Positions 25,740 to 34,686 of a stretch of 50,625 bases of DNA are shown here, piece by piece. The stretch is from Chromobacterium alkanivorans. GTDB lineage: Bacteria > Pseudomonadota > Gammaproteobacteria > Burkholderiales > Chromobacteriaceae. The position numbers were made by a program, and so were the translations under genes. The DNA lies in assembly GCF_016937655.1 (NCBI RefSeq), contig NZ_JAFHKL010000022.1:1-50625 (forward strand), read 5' to 3'. The notes under the pieces were generated by a model. It had not been told where the DNA came from, searched no databases, and saw only the letters and a list, made by a program, of their open reading frames with translations. Numbering within the stretch: position 1 is the stretch's first letter; each line of letters opens with the position of its first letter.

Positions 25740-27635
25740 ATGAACCCTATGACATTCACCGCCCCCAGCCGCATGCTCGCCCTCAGCCTGGCGCTGACGG
25801 CCGCCCTGCCCGCCTTCGCCGGCGCCGACGACGAACTGATCGCCGCCCGCGACGCCTTCCGCGGCAACAAGCTGGGGCAACTGGCCAGCCTGGCGAACGG
25901 CATGCCGTCCAACTACCCGCTGAAGGACTACCCGGCCTACTGGCTGGCGCTCAAGGCGCTGGACGGCGACGACGACGGCCCGGCCCAAAACTTTCTGGCG
26001 CGCGTGGACGAAGGCCTGATGCCGGAGCGCGTCCGCAACGAATGGCTGAAAAAACTGGCGGCGCGCGAAAGCTGGAGCCGCTTCGCCGCGGAATGGAAAA
26101 AGCTGCCGCCGGAAGGCCGCGACGAAGAATCCAGCTGCTACGGCCAGCTCAACGATCTGAACCAGGGCAAGGCGCCCGCCGATCTGGACCGCTTCCTGGA
26201 GAGCCGGCCGCTGCCGGAAGGCTGCAACCGCCTGATCGCCGAAGCCGCGCGCCGCGGCGTCGTGAAGCGCGACTGGCTGTGGCAGCGCGCCCGCCTGCTG
26301 CTCGCCGGCAACTATCTGAGCCAGGCGCGCCAGCTGGCGTCCAACACCGGCCTGCCGCTGGACAACGCCGCGCTCAGCAAGCCGGCCAGCGCCGACCTGT
26401 CCACCCCCGGCGGCCAGGAAGCCGCGGTCTACGACATCGTGATCAAGGGCAAGGCCAATATCAGCAACGGCCTGGGCAAACTCCTTGAACACGAAACCAG
26501 CTTGAGCAAGGAACGCGCCGGCTTCGCCTGGGGCCAGCTGGCGCTGCTGTCCGCGCGCAAGCAGCAGGCGGCGCAGGCGCTGCAATGGTTCGACAAGGCC
26601 GACGCCGACCAACTGACCGCCGAACAATGGGAATGGTGGGCGCGCTCGGCGCTGCGCCTGGAGCAATGGACGCAGCTGGAGAAAATCATCCGCTCCATGC
26701 CGGCCAGCGTCGGCGCCAAACCGGCCTGGCGTTACTGGCGCGGCCGCTCGCTGCAACAGCTGGGCCGCCAGAACGAGGCCGCGCCGCTGTTCAGCCAGGC
26801 CAGCGTCGGCCACAACTACTACGCGCTGCTGTCGCTGGAAGAACTGGGCAACAGCCTGTCCACCCCGGCCAGCAAGAGCGGCCCCGGCAAAGACGACATC
26901 AAGCAGATGAGCGAGGAACCGGCGATCAAGCGCGCGCTGGCGCTGCTGGAACTGGCCGAACGCCACGTCAAGCCCGAGTTCCGCGCCGACGCGCAGCGCG
27001 AGTGGCGCTGGGCGATGCGCAACCGCAGCGACATCGAACTGCTGGCCGCCGCCGAAGTGGGCCGCCGCGCCAGCTTCTACGACATGGCCATTTACAGCGC
27101 CGAGCGCACCAAGGAAGAGCACGATTACTCGCTGCGCTATCTGACGCCCTACCGCGACGTCACCCAGCGCTACGCCAAGCAGCTGGACATCGACGACGCC
27201 TGGGTCTACGGCCTGATCCGCCAGGAAAGCCGCTTCATCACCATGGCGCGCTCCGGCGTCGGCGCCTCCGGCCTGATGCAGCTGATGCCGGCCACCGCAA
27301 AATGGGTGGCCAAGAAAATCGGCCTGGGCCAGTTCGCCGTCAACGACATCGAAACCAATGTGCAGCTGGGCACCTGGTATCTGCGCTATGTGCTGGACAG
27401 CCTGTCCAGCAACGAAGTGATGGCCACCGCCGCCTACAACGCCGGCCCGGGCCGCGCGCGCGCCTGGCAGGCGGACCGCACGCTGGACGGCACCATCTAC
27501 GCCGAAACCATTCCCTTCACCGAAACCCGCGACTACGTGCAGAAAGTGATGGCCAACGCCGCTTATTACTCCAGCACCTTCGGCCACGCCAACATCTCCT
27601 TGAAGAACCGGATGGGCGTGGTGCCGGCGCGTTGA
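25740..27635 (+). CDS. slt: Soluble lytic murein transglycosylase, Slt70-like (631 aa)
   Basis: This is a periplasmic enzyme that cleaves the MurNAc-GlcNAc bond of peptidoglycan to anhydro-sugars. The signal peptide ends near LPAFAG. A long alpha-superhelical U/L domain fills residues 30-450 (many ALxW/W-rich helices such as WEWWARSALRLEQW). The catalytic domain has Glu496 in RQESRF, the GASGLMQLMPATA motif and AYNAGPGRARAW. Length matches Slt70. It lies 81 nt after trkH and may be transcribed with it. Confidence 0.95.
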   Translation: MNPMTFTAPSRMLALSLALTAALPAFAGADDELIAARDAFRGNKLGQLASLANGMPSNYPLKDYPAYWLALKALDGDDDGPAQNFLARVDEGLMPERVRNEWLKKLAARESWSRFAAEWKKLPPEGRDEESSCYGQLNDLNQGKAPADLDRFLESRPLPEGCNRLIAEAARRGVVKRDWLWQRARLLLAGNYLSQARQLASNTGLPLDNAALSKPASADLSTPGGQEAAVYDIVIKGKANISNGLGKLLEHETSLSKERAGFAWGQLALLSARKQQAAQALQWFDKADADQLTAEQWEWWARSALRLEQWTQLEKIIRSMPASVGAKPAWRYWRGRSLQQLGRQNEAAPLFSQASVGHNYYALLSLEELGNSLSTPASKSGPGKDDIKQMSEEPAIKRALALLELAERHVKPEFRADAQREWRWAMRNRSDIELLAAAEVGRRASFYDMAIYSAERTKEEHDYSLRYLTPYRDVTQRYAKQLDIDDAWVYGLIRQESRFITMARSGVGASGLMQLMPATAKWVAKKIGLGQFAVNDIETNVQLGTWYLRYVLDSLSSNEVMATAAYNAGPGRARAWQADRTLDGTIYAETIPFTETRDYVQKVMANAAYYSSTFGHANISLKNRMGVVPAR

Positions 27636-27641
27636 ACCTCT

Positions 27642-27669
27642 GCTTGGTCCTCCCGGCGGCGGACCAAGC
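27642..27669. other. Hairpin between slt and the epimerase gene
   Basis: A perfect 9-bp inverted repeat (GCTTGGTCC/GGACCAAGC) with a 10-nt loop lies in the 71-nt gap. There is no T-run after it. It may be an mRNA processing or stabilising structure. Confidence 0.4.
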
Positions 27670-27706
27670 CCCCTCCCACAAGCACCATAAGAAAGGGACC
27701 GCACTC

Positions 27707-28654
27707 ATGACTTATCAACGCATCTGCGTCATCGGCGGCAGCGGCTTCATCGGCAGCTACATCGCGGAACGGCTGACCGAACAAGGCTGCCAGCTGACCA
27801 TAGCCACCCGCCGACGCGAACGCGCCAAGGCCTCGCTGCTGGTGCTGCCCGGCGCGCAGCTGGTGGAAACGGACATCCACAGCCCGGCAGCGCTGGAACA
27901 ATTGATTTCCGGCCACGACGCGGTGGTCAATATGGTGGGCATCCTGCACGGCAGCGCCGCGCAGTTCGACAAGGCCCACGTGCAATTGAGCGAAAAAGTG
28001 ATCGCGGCCTGCCAAAGCCGGGGCGTGCGCCGGCTGATCCACATCAGCGCGCTGGGCGCAGACGAGAACGGCCCCAGCCTGTACCAGCAGAGCAAGGGCC
28101 GCGCCGAGGCGCGCGTGCGCGAGAGCGGCCTGGAATGGACCATACTGCGGCCGTCGGTGGTGTTCGGCCACGGCGACAGCTTCCTCAATATGTTCGCCAG
28201 CCTGCTGCGCAAGGCCCCGCTGCTGCCGCTGGCCGGCGCGCAAACGCGCTTCGCGCCGATCTGGGCCGACGACGTGGCCCGCGCGGTGGAGGCCAGCCTG
28301 GCGCGCCGCGCCGCCATCGGCCAAAGCCTGGACCTGGCCGGCCCAGGCGTCTACACCCTGGCCGAGCTGGTGAGCCTGGTGGGCCGCAGCATAGGCAAAC
28401 CGCGGCCGGTGATCGCGTTGCCGCAAGGCCTGGCCATGCTGCAGGCCGCGCTGATGGAATGCCTGCCCGGCCCGGCGCTGATCAGCCGCGACAATGTGCG
28501 CTCGCTGAGCGTGGACAATGTCAGCGAGCGGCCCTTCCCCGCCGCGCTGCTGGGCTTCAGCCCCACGGCGCTGGAGGCCTTGGCGCCGGGCTTGCTGGGC
28601 AGCGACGAATTCAATCTGCAGATGTCCGCCTACCGCCGCCAGATTGCGCGCTGA
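27707..28654 (+). CDS. NAD(P)-binding epimerase-like protein of the NDUFA9 type (315 aa)
   Basis: This is a Rossmann-fold short-chain dehydrogenase/epimerase-type protein. The dinucleotide motif is ICVIGGSGFIGSYIAERL at the N-terminus. DAVVNMVGIL, HISALGADENGPSLYQQSKG and WTILRPSVVFG follow. These match the complex I NDUFA9-like group common in betaproteobacteria, in which the YxxxK catalytic pair reads YQQSK. AGGGA lies 8 nt before the ATG. It may act as a chaperone or quinone-linked oxidoreductase; the function is not settled for bacterial members. Confidence 0.8.
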   Translation: MTYQRICVIGGSGFIGSYIAERLTEQGCQLTIATRRRERAKASLLVLPGAQLVETDIHSPAALEQLISGHDAVVNMVGILHGSAAQFDKAHVQLSEKVIAACQSRGVRRLIHISALGADENGPSLYQQSKGRAEARVRESGLEWTILRPSVVFGHGDSFLNMFASLLRKAPLLPLAGAQTRFAPIWADDVARAVEASLARRAAIGQSLDLAGPGVYTLAELVSLVGRSIGKPRPVIALPQGLAMLQAALMECLPGPALISRDNVRSLSVDNVSERPFPAALLGFSPTALEALAPGLLGSDEFNLQMSAYRRQIAR

Positions 28655-28669
28655 ACGGGAAACGGATAG

Positions 28670-29893
28670 ATGCAATGCTATATCGTCGGCGGCGCCGTGC
28701 GCGACCGCCTGCTGAAGCAGCCGGTGAAAGACCGCGACTGGGTGGTGGTGGGCGCCAGCCCGCAAGACATGCTGGCGCTGGGTTACAAGCCGGTGGGCAA
28801 GGATTTTCCGGTGTTCCTGCACCCGGACACCCACGAGGAATACGCGCTGGCGCGCACCGAGCGCAAAACCGGCAAGGGCTACCACGGCTTCGCCGTCTAC
28901 GCGGCGCCGGACGTGACGCTGGAACAGGATCTGGCGCGGCGCGACCTGACCATCAACGCCATCGCCGAGGCGGCTGACGGCAGCCTGATCGATCCCTACC
29001 ACGGCCAGCGCGACCTCGAGGCCGGCGTTCTGCGCCACGTCAGCCCCGCCTTCGCCGAAGATCCGGTGCGCATTCTGCGGCTGGCGCGCTTCGCCGCCCG
29101 TTTCGGCTTCGCCGTGGCCGACGACACCATGGCGCTGATGCGGCAGATGGTGGAAGCCGGCGAAGCCGACGCGCTGGTGGCGGAGCGGGTGTGGCAGGAA
29201 TTGGCCAAGGGCCTGATGGAAGAGCGGCCGTCGCGCATGTTCCTGGCGCTGCGCGCCTGCGGCGCCCTCGCCCGCGTGCTGCCGGAGCTGGACGCGCTGT
29301 TCGGCGTGCCGCAGCGCGCCGATCATCATCCGGAAATCGACACCGGCGACCACGTGATGCGGGTGCTGGACTGCGCCGCCGAGCAAGGCCTGCCGCTGGC
29401 GGCGCGCTTCGCCGCGCTGACCCACGACCTGGGCAAGGCGCTGACGCCGGCGGAGGTGCTGCCGCGCCACATCGGCCACGAAGCCGCCGGCGAGGCGCCG
29501 CTGCTGGCGCTGTGCCAGCGGCTGCGCGTGCCGGCCGATTGCCGCGACCTGGCGCGCATCACGCTGTTGAGCCATACCAAAGTACACTGTGCTTTCGAAT
29601 TGAAGCCGAGCACAATATTGCGATTGTTCAAGCAAACCGACGCCTTGCGGCGGCCGGAGCGCTTCTTGCTGATGCTGGACGCCTGCCGCGCGGACGCGCG
29701 CGGGCGCCTGGGCTTCCACGACCGGCCCTATCCGCAGGCGGACTACCTGTCCGCGCTGCTGGACGCGGCGCTGGCGGTGGACGCCGGCGGCATCGCCAGC
29801 CAGTGGGAAGACAAGCGCACCCTGCCGGAAGCGATAGACCGCGCCCGGACCCGCGCCATCGCCGTCCGCAAGGAGCAACTGGAGACGCACTGA
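28670..29893 (+). CDS. cca: CCA tRNA nucleotidyltransferase, multifunctional (407 aa)
   Basis: This enzyme adds or repairs the 3' CCA end of tRNAs. The nucleotidyltransferase signature is YIVGGAVRDRLL, followed by the metal-binding pair in VKDRDWVVVG and the RRDLTINAIA motif. RILRLARFAARFGF follows. A C-terminal HD domain (HHPEIDTGDHVMRVLD, LTHDLGKA) gives the phosphatase/phosphodiesterase activity of gammaproteobacterial-type CCA enzymes. It starts 16 nt after the epimerase gene and ends one base before the PrpF-family gene. Confidence 0.97.
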   Translation: MQCYIVGGAVRDRLLKQPVKDRDWVVVGASPQDMLALGYKPVGKDFPVFLHPDTHEEYALARTERKTGKGYHGFAVYAAPDVTLEQDLARRDLTINAIAEAADGSLIDPYHGQRDLEAGVLRHVSPAFAEDPVRILRLARFAARFGFAVADDTMALMRQMVEAGEADALVAERVWQELAKGLMEERPSRMFLALRACGALARVLPELDALFGVPQRADHHPEIDTGDHVMRVLDCAAEQGLPLAARFAALTHDLGKALTPAEVLPRHIGHEAAGEAPLLALCQRLRVPADCRDLARITLLSHTKVHCAFELKPSTILRLFKQTDALRRPERFLLMLDACRADARGRLGFHDRPYPQADYLSALLDAALAVDAGGIASQWEDKRTLPEAIDRARTRAIAVRKEQLETH

Positions 29894-29894
29894 C

Positions 29895-31013
29895 ATGGCC
29901 TCGATCCATCGCCTGCCGTCCACGCTGATGCGCGGCGGCACCAGCAAGGGTCTGTTCATCCGCGCCGACGCGCTGCCGGAGGACACCTCCGCCTGGGAGC
30001 GCATGCTGCTGCGCGCCATCGGCAGCCCGGACCCTTACGGCAAGCAGATAGACGGCCTGGGCACCGGCCGGGCCAGCACCAGCAAGGTGATGATACTCAG
30101 CCCGTCGCGGCGCGAGGACTGCGACGTCGATTGCCTGTTCGGCCATGTGTCGATAGAAGACGCGCTGATAGACTGGTCCGGCAACTGCGGCAACCTCAGC
30201 GCCGCGGTGCCGCTGTTCGCGGTGATGGAAAAACTGGTGGAGCCGCGCGACGGCGTGGCCGCCATCGGCATCTGGCAGGCCAACGTCGGCAAGCGCATCG
30301 TCGCCGAACTGGAGATCATGCACGGCCAGCCGGTCTGGCAGGGCGACTACCGCATCGACGGCGTCGCCTTCCCCGGCGCGCCGATCCGGCTGCGCTTCCT
30401 GGACCCGGCCGGCGGCAGCTCCGGCGAGCTCTACCCCACCGGCAAGCTGGTGGACGAGCTGGCGCTGCCGGACGGCAGCCGGGTGGAAGCCACGCTGGTT
30501 GACGCCGGCAACCCCACGGTGTTTGTGCGCGCCCGGGATTTCGGTCTCAAGGGCGACGAGGAAATGGCGGCCCTGCCGGAGGCCGCGCGCCATAGGCTGG
30601 AATGGGCGCGGGAAATCGCCGCCGTGGTCATGGGCCTGGCGCCCGACATCTTCGCCGCCCGGCGCGAACGCCCGGGCACGCCGCGGATCAGCCTGCTGTC
30701 GGAAAGCCGGGACGAGGATTGCCAGATCAACGCCCGCATCCTGACCTCGGGCCGCTCGCTGCACCACGCCTTCACCGGCACCGGCGCCATCGCGCTGGCC
30801 TGCGCCTGCGCCACCGAAGGCACGCTGCCGCAACAAGTGGCCGGCGCGCCGGTGCGCGGCATGCCGCTGACCTTCAGCCACGCCAGCGGCAAGCAGACCG
30901 TGGAAGCGGTGCTGGGCCACTCGGACGAATACGGCTGGATCATCAGCGAAGTGGTGATGACCCGCACCGCCAGGCCGCTGATGCGCGGCGAGGTCTACAT
31001 CCCGCTGGACTAG
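29895..31013 (+). CDS. PrpF-family isomerase-like protein (372 aa)
   Basis: This belongs to the PrpF/DUF453 family of two-domain, diaminopimelate-epimerase-like isomerases. It has the family hallmarks LMRGGTSKGLFI at the N-terminus, GGRASTSKV-like TGRASTSKVMI, and DWSGNCGNLSAAV. PrpF proteins isomerise 2-methylaconitate or 4-oxalomesaconate. No prpBCD or acnD genes are nearby, so the substrate here is open. It is separated from cca by one base, and translation is probably coupled. The gene to the right is convergent. Confidence 0.85.
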   Translation: MASIHRLPSTLMRGGTSKGLFIRADALPEDTSAWERMLLRAIGSPDPYGKQIDGLGTGRASTSKVMILSPSRREDCDVDCLFGHVSIEDALIDWSGNCGNLSAAVPLFAVMEKLVEPRDGVAAIGIWQANVGKRIVAELEIMHGQPVWQGDYRIDGVAFPGAPIRLRFLDPAGGSSGELYPTGKLVDELALPDGSRVEATLVDAGNPTVFVRARDFGLKGDEEMAALPEAARHRLEWAREIAAVVMGLAPDIFAARRERPGTPRISLLSESRDEDCQINARILTSGRSLHHAFTGTGAIALACACATEGTLPQQVAGAPVRGMPLTFSHASGKQTVEAVLGHSDEYGWIISEVVMTRTARPLMRGEVYIPLD

Positions 31014-31025
31014 CGGGCCGCCGCG

Positions 31026-31847
31026 TCAAGGCTGGGCGGGCGTCGCGACCTGCTGTTGACGCAGTTGCGCCGCCAGCTCGCTCAAGTCTTCGGAACCCAG
31101 CGTCTGGCTCGCCTGATGCGCGCCCAGGACCGCCGCGCCCGCCAGCGCGACGAACAGCAGGGAACGCTGCAGCGGACGCCGCTTCAAGCGCTCCGACCAG
31201 CCCAGCGCGCCCAGCGGCAGACCGGCCAGCAGGCCGCCGACATGGCAAGCCTGGTCCACGCCGGACACCATGAAGCCCATGCCCAGGTTCAACAGCACCA
31301 CTTGCGCCAGGGCCTTGCCCTGCGAACCGCCCATGTCGGCGTCGCTGAGGCCGGCCACGCACAGCGCCCCGGCCAGCCCCATCAAGGCGCCGGACGCGCC
31401 CACGCTGGCCACCAGCCGGATGCTGCTCTGCATAAACAGATTGGTCACCGGATGCGTGCCGTACCACCAGGCGCTGACCAGGCCCGCAACCAGGCCGGTG
31501 GCGAGATAGATCGCCAGGAAGCCGACGCCGCCGAAGCGCTTTTGCGCCAGGGGGCCGATCAGCAGCAACATATACATATTGAGCAGCAAATGCATGGCGC
31601 CGCCGTGCACGAACATGCTGCTGAACAAACGCCAGCTGTCGCCGCCCAGAGTGAACGGCGCCAGGTTGGCGCCCCAGCTCACCAATTGTTCGGGGTCGGG
31701 CTCGGTCCAGGAGACGCCAGAGGCCCCCATCCAGACGTAAACGATCAGATTGGCCAGCAACAGACCTATCGTGGCCCATTGTTGCCGTAGCAAGGCAGAA
31801 ACGCCGCCAAAGCGGGTTGAGGAGGTATCGAGCGCGGCTTCATTCAT
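31026..31847 (-). CDS. Rhomboid-family intramembrane serine protease (273 aa)
   Basis: This is a polytopic inner-membrane protease that cleaves transmembrane helices. The catalytic Ser is about 152 in the GASGALMG motif and the His about 202 in DQACHVGGLLAGLPLG. HGGAMHLLLNMY (His 81 and 86, Asn 90) is the conserved oxyanion region. About six membrane helices lie between residues 25 and 230. The ATG at 31847 is preferred over an upstream TTG. It is the last gene of a minus-strand run and is convergent with the PrpF-family gene, 12 nt away. Confidence 0.93.
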   Translation of the reverse strand: MNEAALDTSSTRFGGVSALLRQQWATIGLLLANLIVYVWMGASGVSWTEPDPEQLVSWGANLAPFTLGGDSWRLFSSMFVHGGAMHLLLNMYMLLLIGPLAQKRFGGVGFLAIYLATGLVAGLVSAWWYGTHPVTNLFMQSSIRLVASVGASGALMGLAGALCVAGLSDADMGGSQGKALAQVVLLNLGMGFMVSGVDQACHVGGLLAGLPLGALGWSERLKRRPLQRSLLFVALAGAAVLGAHQASQTLGSEDLSELAAQLRQQQVATPAQP

Positions 31848-31957
31848 TTGTTCTGGTTTCCTGTCTTTCAATTTGCCGTTTAAATATCACCGACGCATGA
31901 TAAAACAGATTCTCCAAAATAAAAACCAACCGCTACTCAATATTCATGCGCGAAGAC

Positions 31958-32518
31958 TCAAGCCATTGCCGCGCCGCGCAACAACTCCCGCTCCACCTGG
32001 CGCAGCATGCGCCGGCGGATCAGGCCGCTGACCGGCCGGATCAGATACCAATACGGCGCGAAACGCAAACGGGTGGCCGCGTCGGGACAGTGCACTCGGG
32101 TCTGGGTAGACAGGCGGACGCCCCCGGCGACGGCTTCGCAATGGAAGCTCAGCAATAAGCGGGCCACGCCCGGCTCATTCAAAGCGATGAAATCCTCGAG
32201 GCCGCCGATTTCGCGCAAACCGAAATCCGCGCGCCAGAACGCGCCAGCCAGGCCCAGGACCATCTCGCTCTCGCCGTCGCGCGCCAGCGGCGTGAAGCTG
32301 TGCATGCCGAACGGCGGACGGTTTTCGGGCAAGGCGCCGCTCAAACGGCCGGGCAGCTCGCGCAAGGCCATGAAGCGCCGCGCCCAGCGGTCGTCCGCCG
32401 GCGCGACGCGCTGCACCGCGTCCAATACCGAGCCCGACGCCGCCGGCAAGATCCGGGCGTGAGTCTCGACATACTGATAACTCGGCAGAATGCGTTCCGC
32501 CAGCGCAAAGCGCTCCAT
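31958..32518 (-). CDS. Conserved protein of unknown function, possible SRPBCC-type fold (186 aa)
   Basis: I do not recognise a specific family. It is a soluble protein without signal peptide. It begins MERFALAERILPSYQYVETHARILPA; the middle has GDRWARRF-like ALRELPGRL, then ADFGLREIGGLEDFIALNEP, and the C-terminal half reads as beta strands ending in a basic helix (PVSGLIRRRMLRQVERELL). The helix-strand layout resembles START/SRPBCC lipid- or ligand-binding proteins, but this is a weak impression. It lies 36 nt after the RNA methyltransferase gene. Confidence 0.6.
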   Translation of the reverse strand: MERFALAERILPSYQYVETHARILPAASGSVLDAVQRVAPADDRWARRFMALRELPGRLSGALPENRPPFGMHSFTPLARDGESEMVLGLAGAFWRADFGLREIGGLEDFIALNEPGVARLLLSFHCEAVAGGVRLSTQTRVHCPDAATRLRFAPYWYLIRPVSGLIRRRMLRQVERELLRGAAMA

Positions 32519-32554
32519 TCGTCCTTCTCCGTTTTGGGCGGCGGGCGCGGCGGC

Positions 32555-33355
32555 TCAGCCGGCCGCCGTCTCCAGCTGCCGCACCCGCTCGAACAAACAC
32601 ACGGTCGCCGCCATCGCCACGTTCAGCGATTCGGCGTGACCCGGCATCGGAATCCTCACCCGCGCATCGGCCAGCGCCAGCGCCTCCGCGCTGACGCCTG
32701 CGCCTTCGTTGCCGAACACGAAGGCCACCGGGCCGCGCAAGTCCTGCGCGTACAGCGAGGTGGAGCCTTCCAGATGCGTGACCAGCTTGCGGCCGTCGTA
32801 ACGCGCCAGCTCGGCGCACAGATCGACCTGCTCGTGGATGTTGAGCGCGAAGTGCGCGCCCATGCCGGCGCGCAGCACCTTGGGCGAATACACGTCGACG
32901 CAGCCCTTGGACAGCATCACATCGTAGACCCCCGCCGCCGCCGCGCAACGCAGAATGGTGCCCAGATTGCCCGGATCCTGGATATCCTCCAGCATCACCC
33001 TCGACGCGCCCGCCGGGCTGGGTCGCGGCTGCGGCCGCGGGCACAAGGCCAGCAGCTCCCCGGCGCTGGCCAGCGCGGTGGCCTTGGCCAGCACGGCTTC
33101 CGGCACCGCGATCACGACCGTCGGCGCGCTCAAACGCCGCAGCAAAGCCCTCACCTCGGGATGCGATTCCGCCGCTTCGTTCAGATACACCCTCTCGGGC
33201 ACGATGCCGGCGTCCAGGCAGGACTCGGTCAGATGAATGCCCTCCAGCAACATCGCCTGTTGCTTGCGGCGTTCGCGCGGGCTCTGCGCCAGGCGCGCCA
33301 ATTGCTTGATTTCGTCGTTATGGGCGGAGGTGATGGTTTTGCTGATGTACGACAT
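32555..33355 (-). CDS. SpoU/TrmH-family RNA 2'-O-methyltransferase (266 aa)
   Basis: This enzyme methylates ribose 2'-OH on rRNA or tRNA. The N-terminal substrate-binding domain (HNDEIKQLARLAQSPRERRK, LLEGIHLTESCL) is followed by the trefoil-knot SAM domain: LEDIQDPGNLGTILRCAAAAG, VFGNEGAGVS and IPMPGHAESLNVAMAATVCLFE. These are motifs 1-3 of the SPOUT class. The target nucleotide cannot be told from sequence. It is 5 nt after the HDOD gene. Confidence 0.93.
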   Translation of the reverse strand: MSYISKTITSAHNDEIKQLARLAQSPRERRKQQAMLLEGIHLTESCLDAGIVPERVYLNEAAESHPEVRALLRRLSAPTVVIAVPEAVLAKATALASAGELLALCPRPQPRPSPAGASRVMLEDIQDPGNLGTILRCAAAAGVYDVMLSKGCVDVYSPKVLRAGMGAHFALNIHEQVDLCAELARYDGRKLVTHLEGSTSLYAQDLRGPVAFVFGNEGAGVSAEALALADARVRIPMPGHAESLNVAMAATVCLFERVRQLETAAG

Positions 33356-33360
33356 GTGTC

Positions 33361-34686
33361 CTATTGCGGCAGCAGGGTCAGGCGCGCCACTAAATCCTTG
33401 AATCGGTGATAACTGTCCTCGTCGATCGCCTGGCCGCTATGGCCGTTGTCGACATAGAACACGCCGGACAGCGTATGTCCGACAAACAGGGTGATCAGGG
33501 CGAATTCATTGTCCCCGACATGCTCGAAAAACAGATCCTCGTAGCGCCGCTCCAGCTGCTGGCGCACCGAGGCCGGCGCGTGGAAGCTTTGCGGCTTGCT
33601 GGTCAACACCGCGAAGAACGACCCCGGCTCCAGCCCCAGGGGCAGCTTGCGCAGCGGGTGGCTGTCGCCCAGGCCCAGCTGATAACGCAGCTTCAGCGCG
33701 TGCGCGTCCTGATCGTAGCGGTAATACAGCACCCGCTCGAACTTGAGATCGTTGGCCAGATGGCGGATGGATTCGCGTATCGCCTTCTCCATCTGCTCGG
33801 CGTCGCTCAAGGCGGCGGTTTTCTGCAAACTCGGGCGCTTGTACTCGCCTTCCAGCATCAACAGGCTGCGCACCGGATACATATAGCCCACCGCCCTGGG
33901 ATGGCGCGCCACCGACACCGCCGCGTGCACCACCGCCTGATGCGCCAGATGCGGCGCGCAACCTATCAGCTTGGCCGCGGCCTCCACGCCCACCAGCCAG
34001 GTGCTGCGCCAAGTGCCTTGCTCCAGAGAGTTGGCGGTGGCCATCGCCAGGCGCAGCAACTGGCGGCGCTTGGTCGGGCTGCCCGGCCCCAGCAGGGCGT
34101 TCAGCCCGGTCGGCAAGGGCATCAGCTTGATGAATTGCTCCAGCACCTGGGCGTAATCGCAATCGAAGGCGTTGGACATTTCCTGCAGCAGCGGGCGGTC
34201 CGGCAGCTGATTGCGCTGCATCATGAACAGGCAGGCGGGCAGATTGTACAGCAAGGCGGCCACGAAGCAGTCCTCCACCTTGTGATCGCCCTGCAGGGAC
34301 AGCCACTCCTTGATCAGCAAGGCCGCCACCCGGGAGCGGCCCAGCCAGTCCTCCACCGCCTCCAGCACCTCCTCGTCCAGCTTGTCCGGCACCGCTTCCA
34401 GCGCGGCGACGCGGCCAAAACGATTGGTCACCGCCTCCAGCCCCATCAGCAGCAGCGTCTGCTCCACCGAGGGAATGCTCTCATTGCGCTGCAAGGCGCG
34501 CGAACCGCCCACCACCCGGACCAGGTCCAGCAGCAGGAAGGGATCGGACAGACAGAGATTGGCGAGGTCGGTGAAATTGATCAGATCGCTGTGGCGAGCG
34601 CAGATGTCCTTCAGCTCGCCCAGCGTATTGGGCAGAATCGGCCAACGCCGTTCGGCGATGGACTTGATCCAGTTAGCAAGCTCCAT
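33361..34686 (-). CDS. HDOD-domain signalling protein with C-terminal GAF-like region (441 aa)
   Basis: The N-terminal half is an HDOD domain (residues about 10-210: LPNTLGELKDICARHSDLIN, LSDPFLLLDLVRVV, SVEQTLLLMGLEAV, FVAALLYNLPACLF). This domain resembles HD phosphohydrolases but lacks the metal-binding HD pair. The C-terminal 180 residues resemble a GAF domain (AIRESIRHLANDLKFERVLY, ALITLFVGHTLSGVFYVDNG). Such proteins act in signalling and sometimes in flagellar or virulence control. Its start overlaps the preceding methyltransferase by 14 nt. Confidence 0.85.
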   Translation of the reverse strand: MELANWIKSIAERRWPILPNTLGELKDICARHSDLINFTDLANLCLSDPFLLLDLVRVVGGSRALQRNESIPSVEQTLLLMGLEAVTNRFGRVAALEAVPDKLDEEVLEAVEDWLGRSRVAALLIKEWLSLQGDHKVEDCFVAALLYNLPACLFMMQRNQLPDRPLLQEMSNAFDCDYAQVLEQFIKLMPLPTGLNALLGPGSPTKRRQLLRLAMATANSLEQGTWRSTWLVGVEAAAKLIGCAPHLAHQAVVHAAVSVARHPRAVGYMYPVRSLLMLEGEYKRPSLQKTAALSDAEQMEKAIRESIRHLANDLKFERVLYYRYDQDAHALKLRYQLGLGDSHPLRKLPLGLEPGSFFAVLTSKPQSFHAPASVRQQLERRYEDLFFEHVGDNEFALITLFVGHTLSGVFYVDNGHSGQAIDEDSYHRFKDLVARLTLLPQ

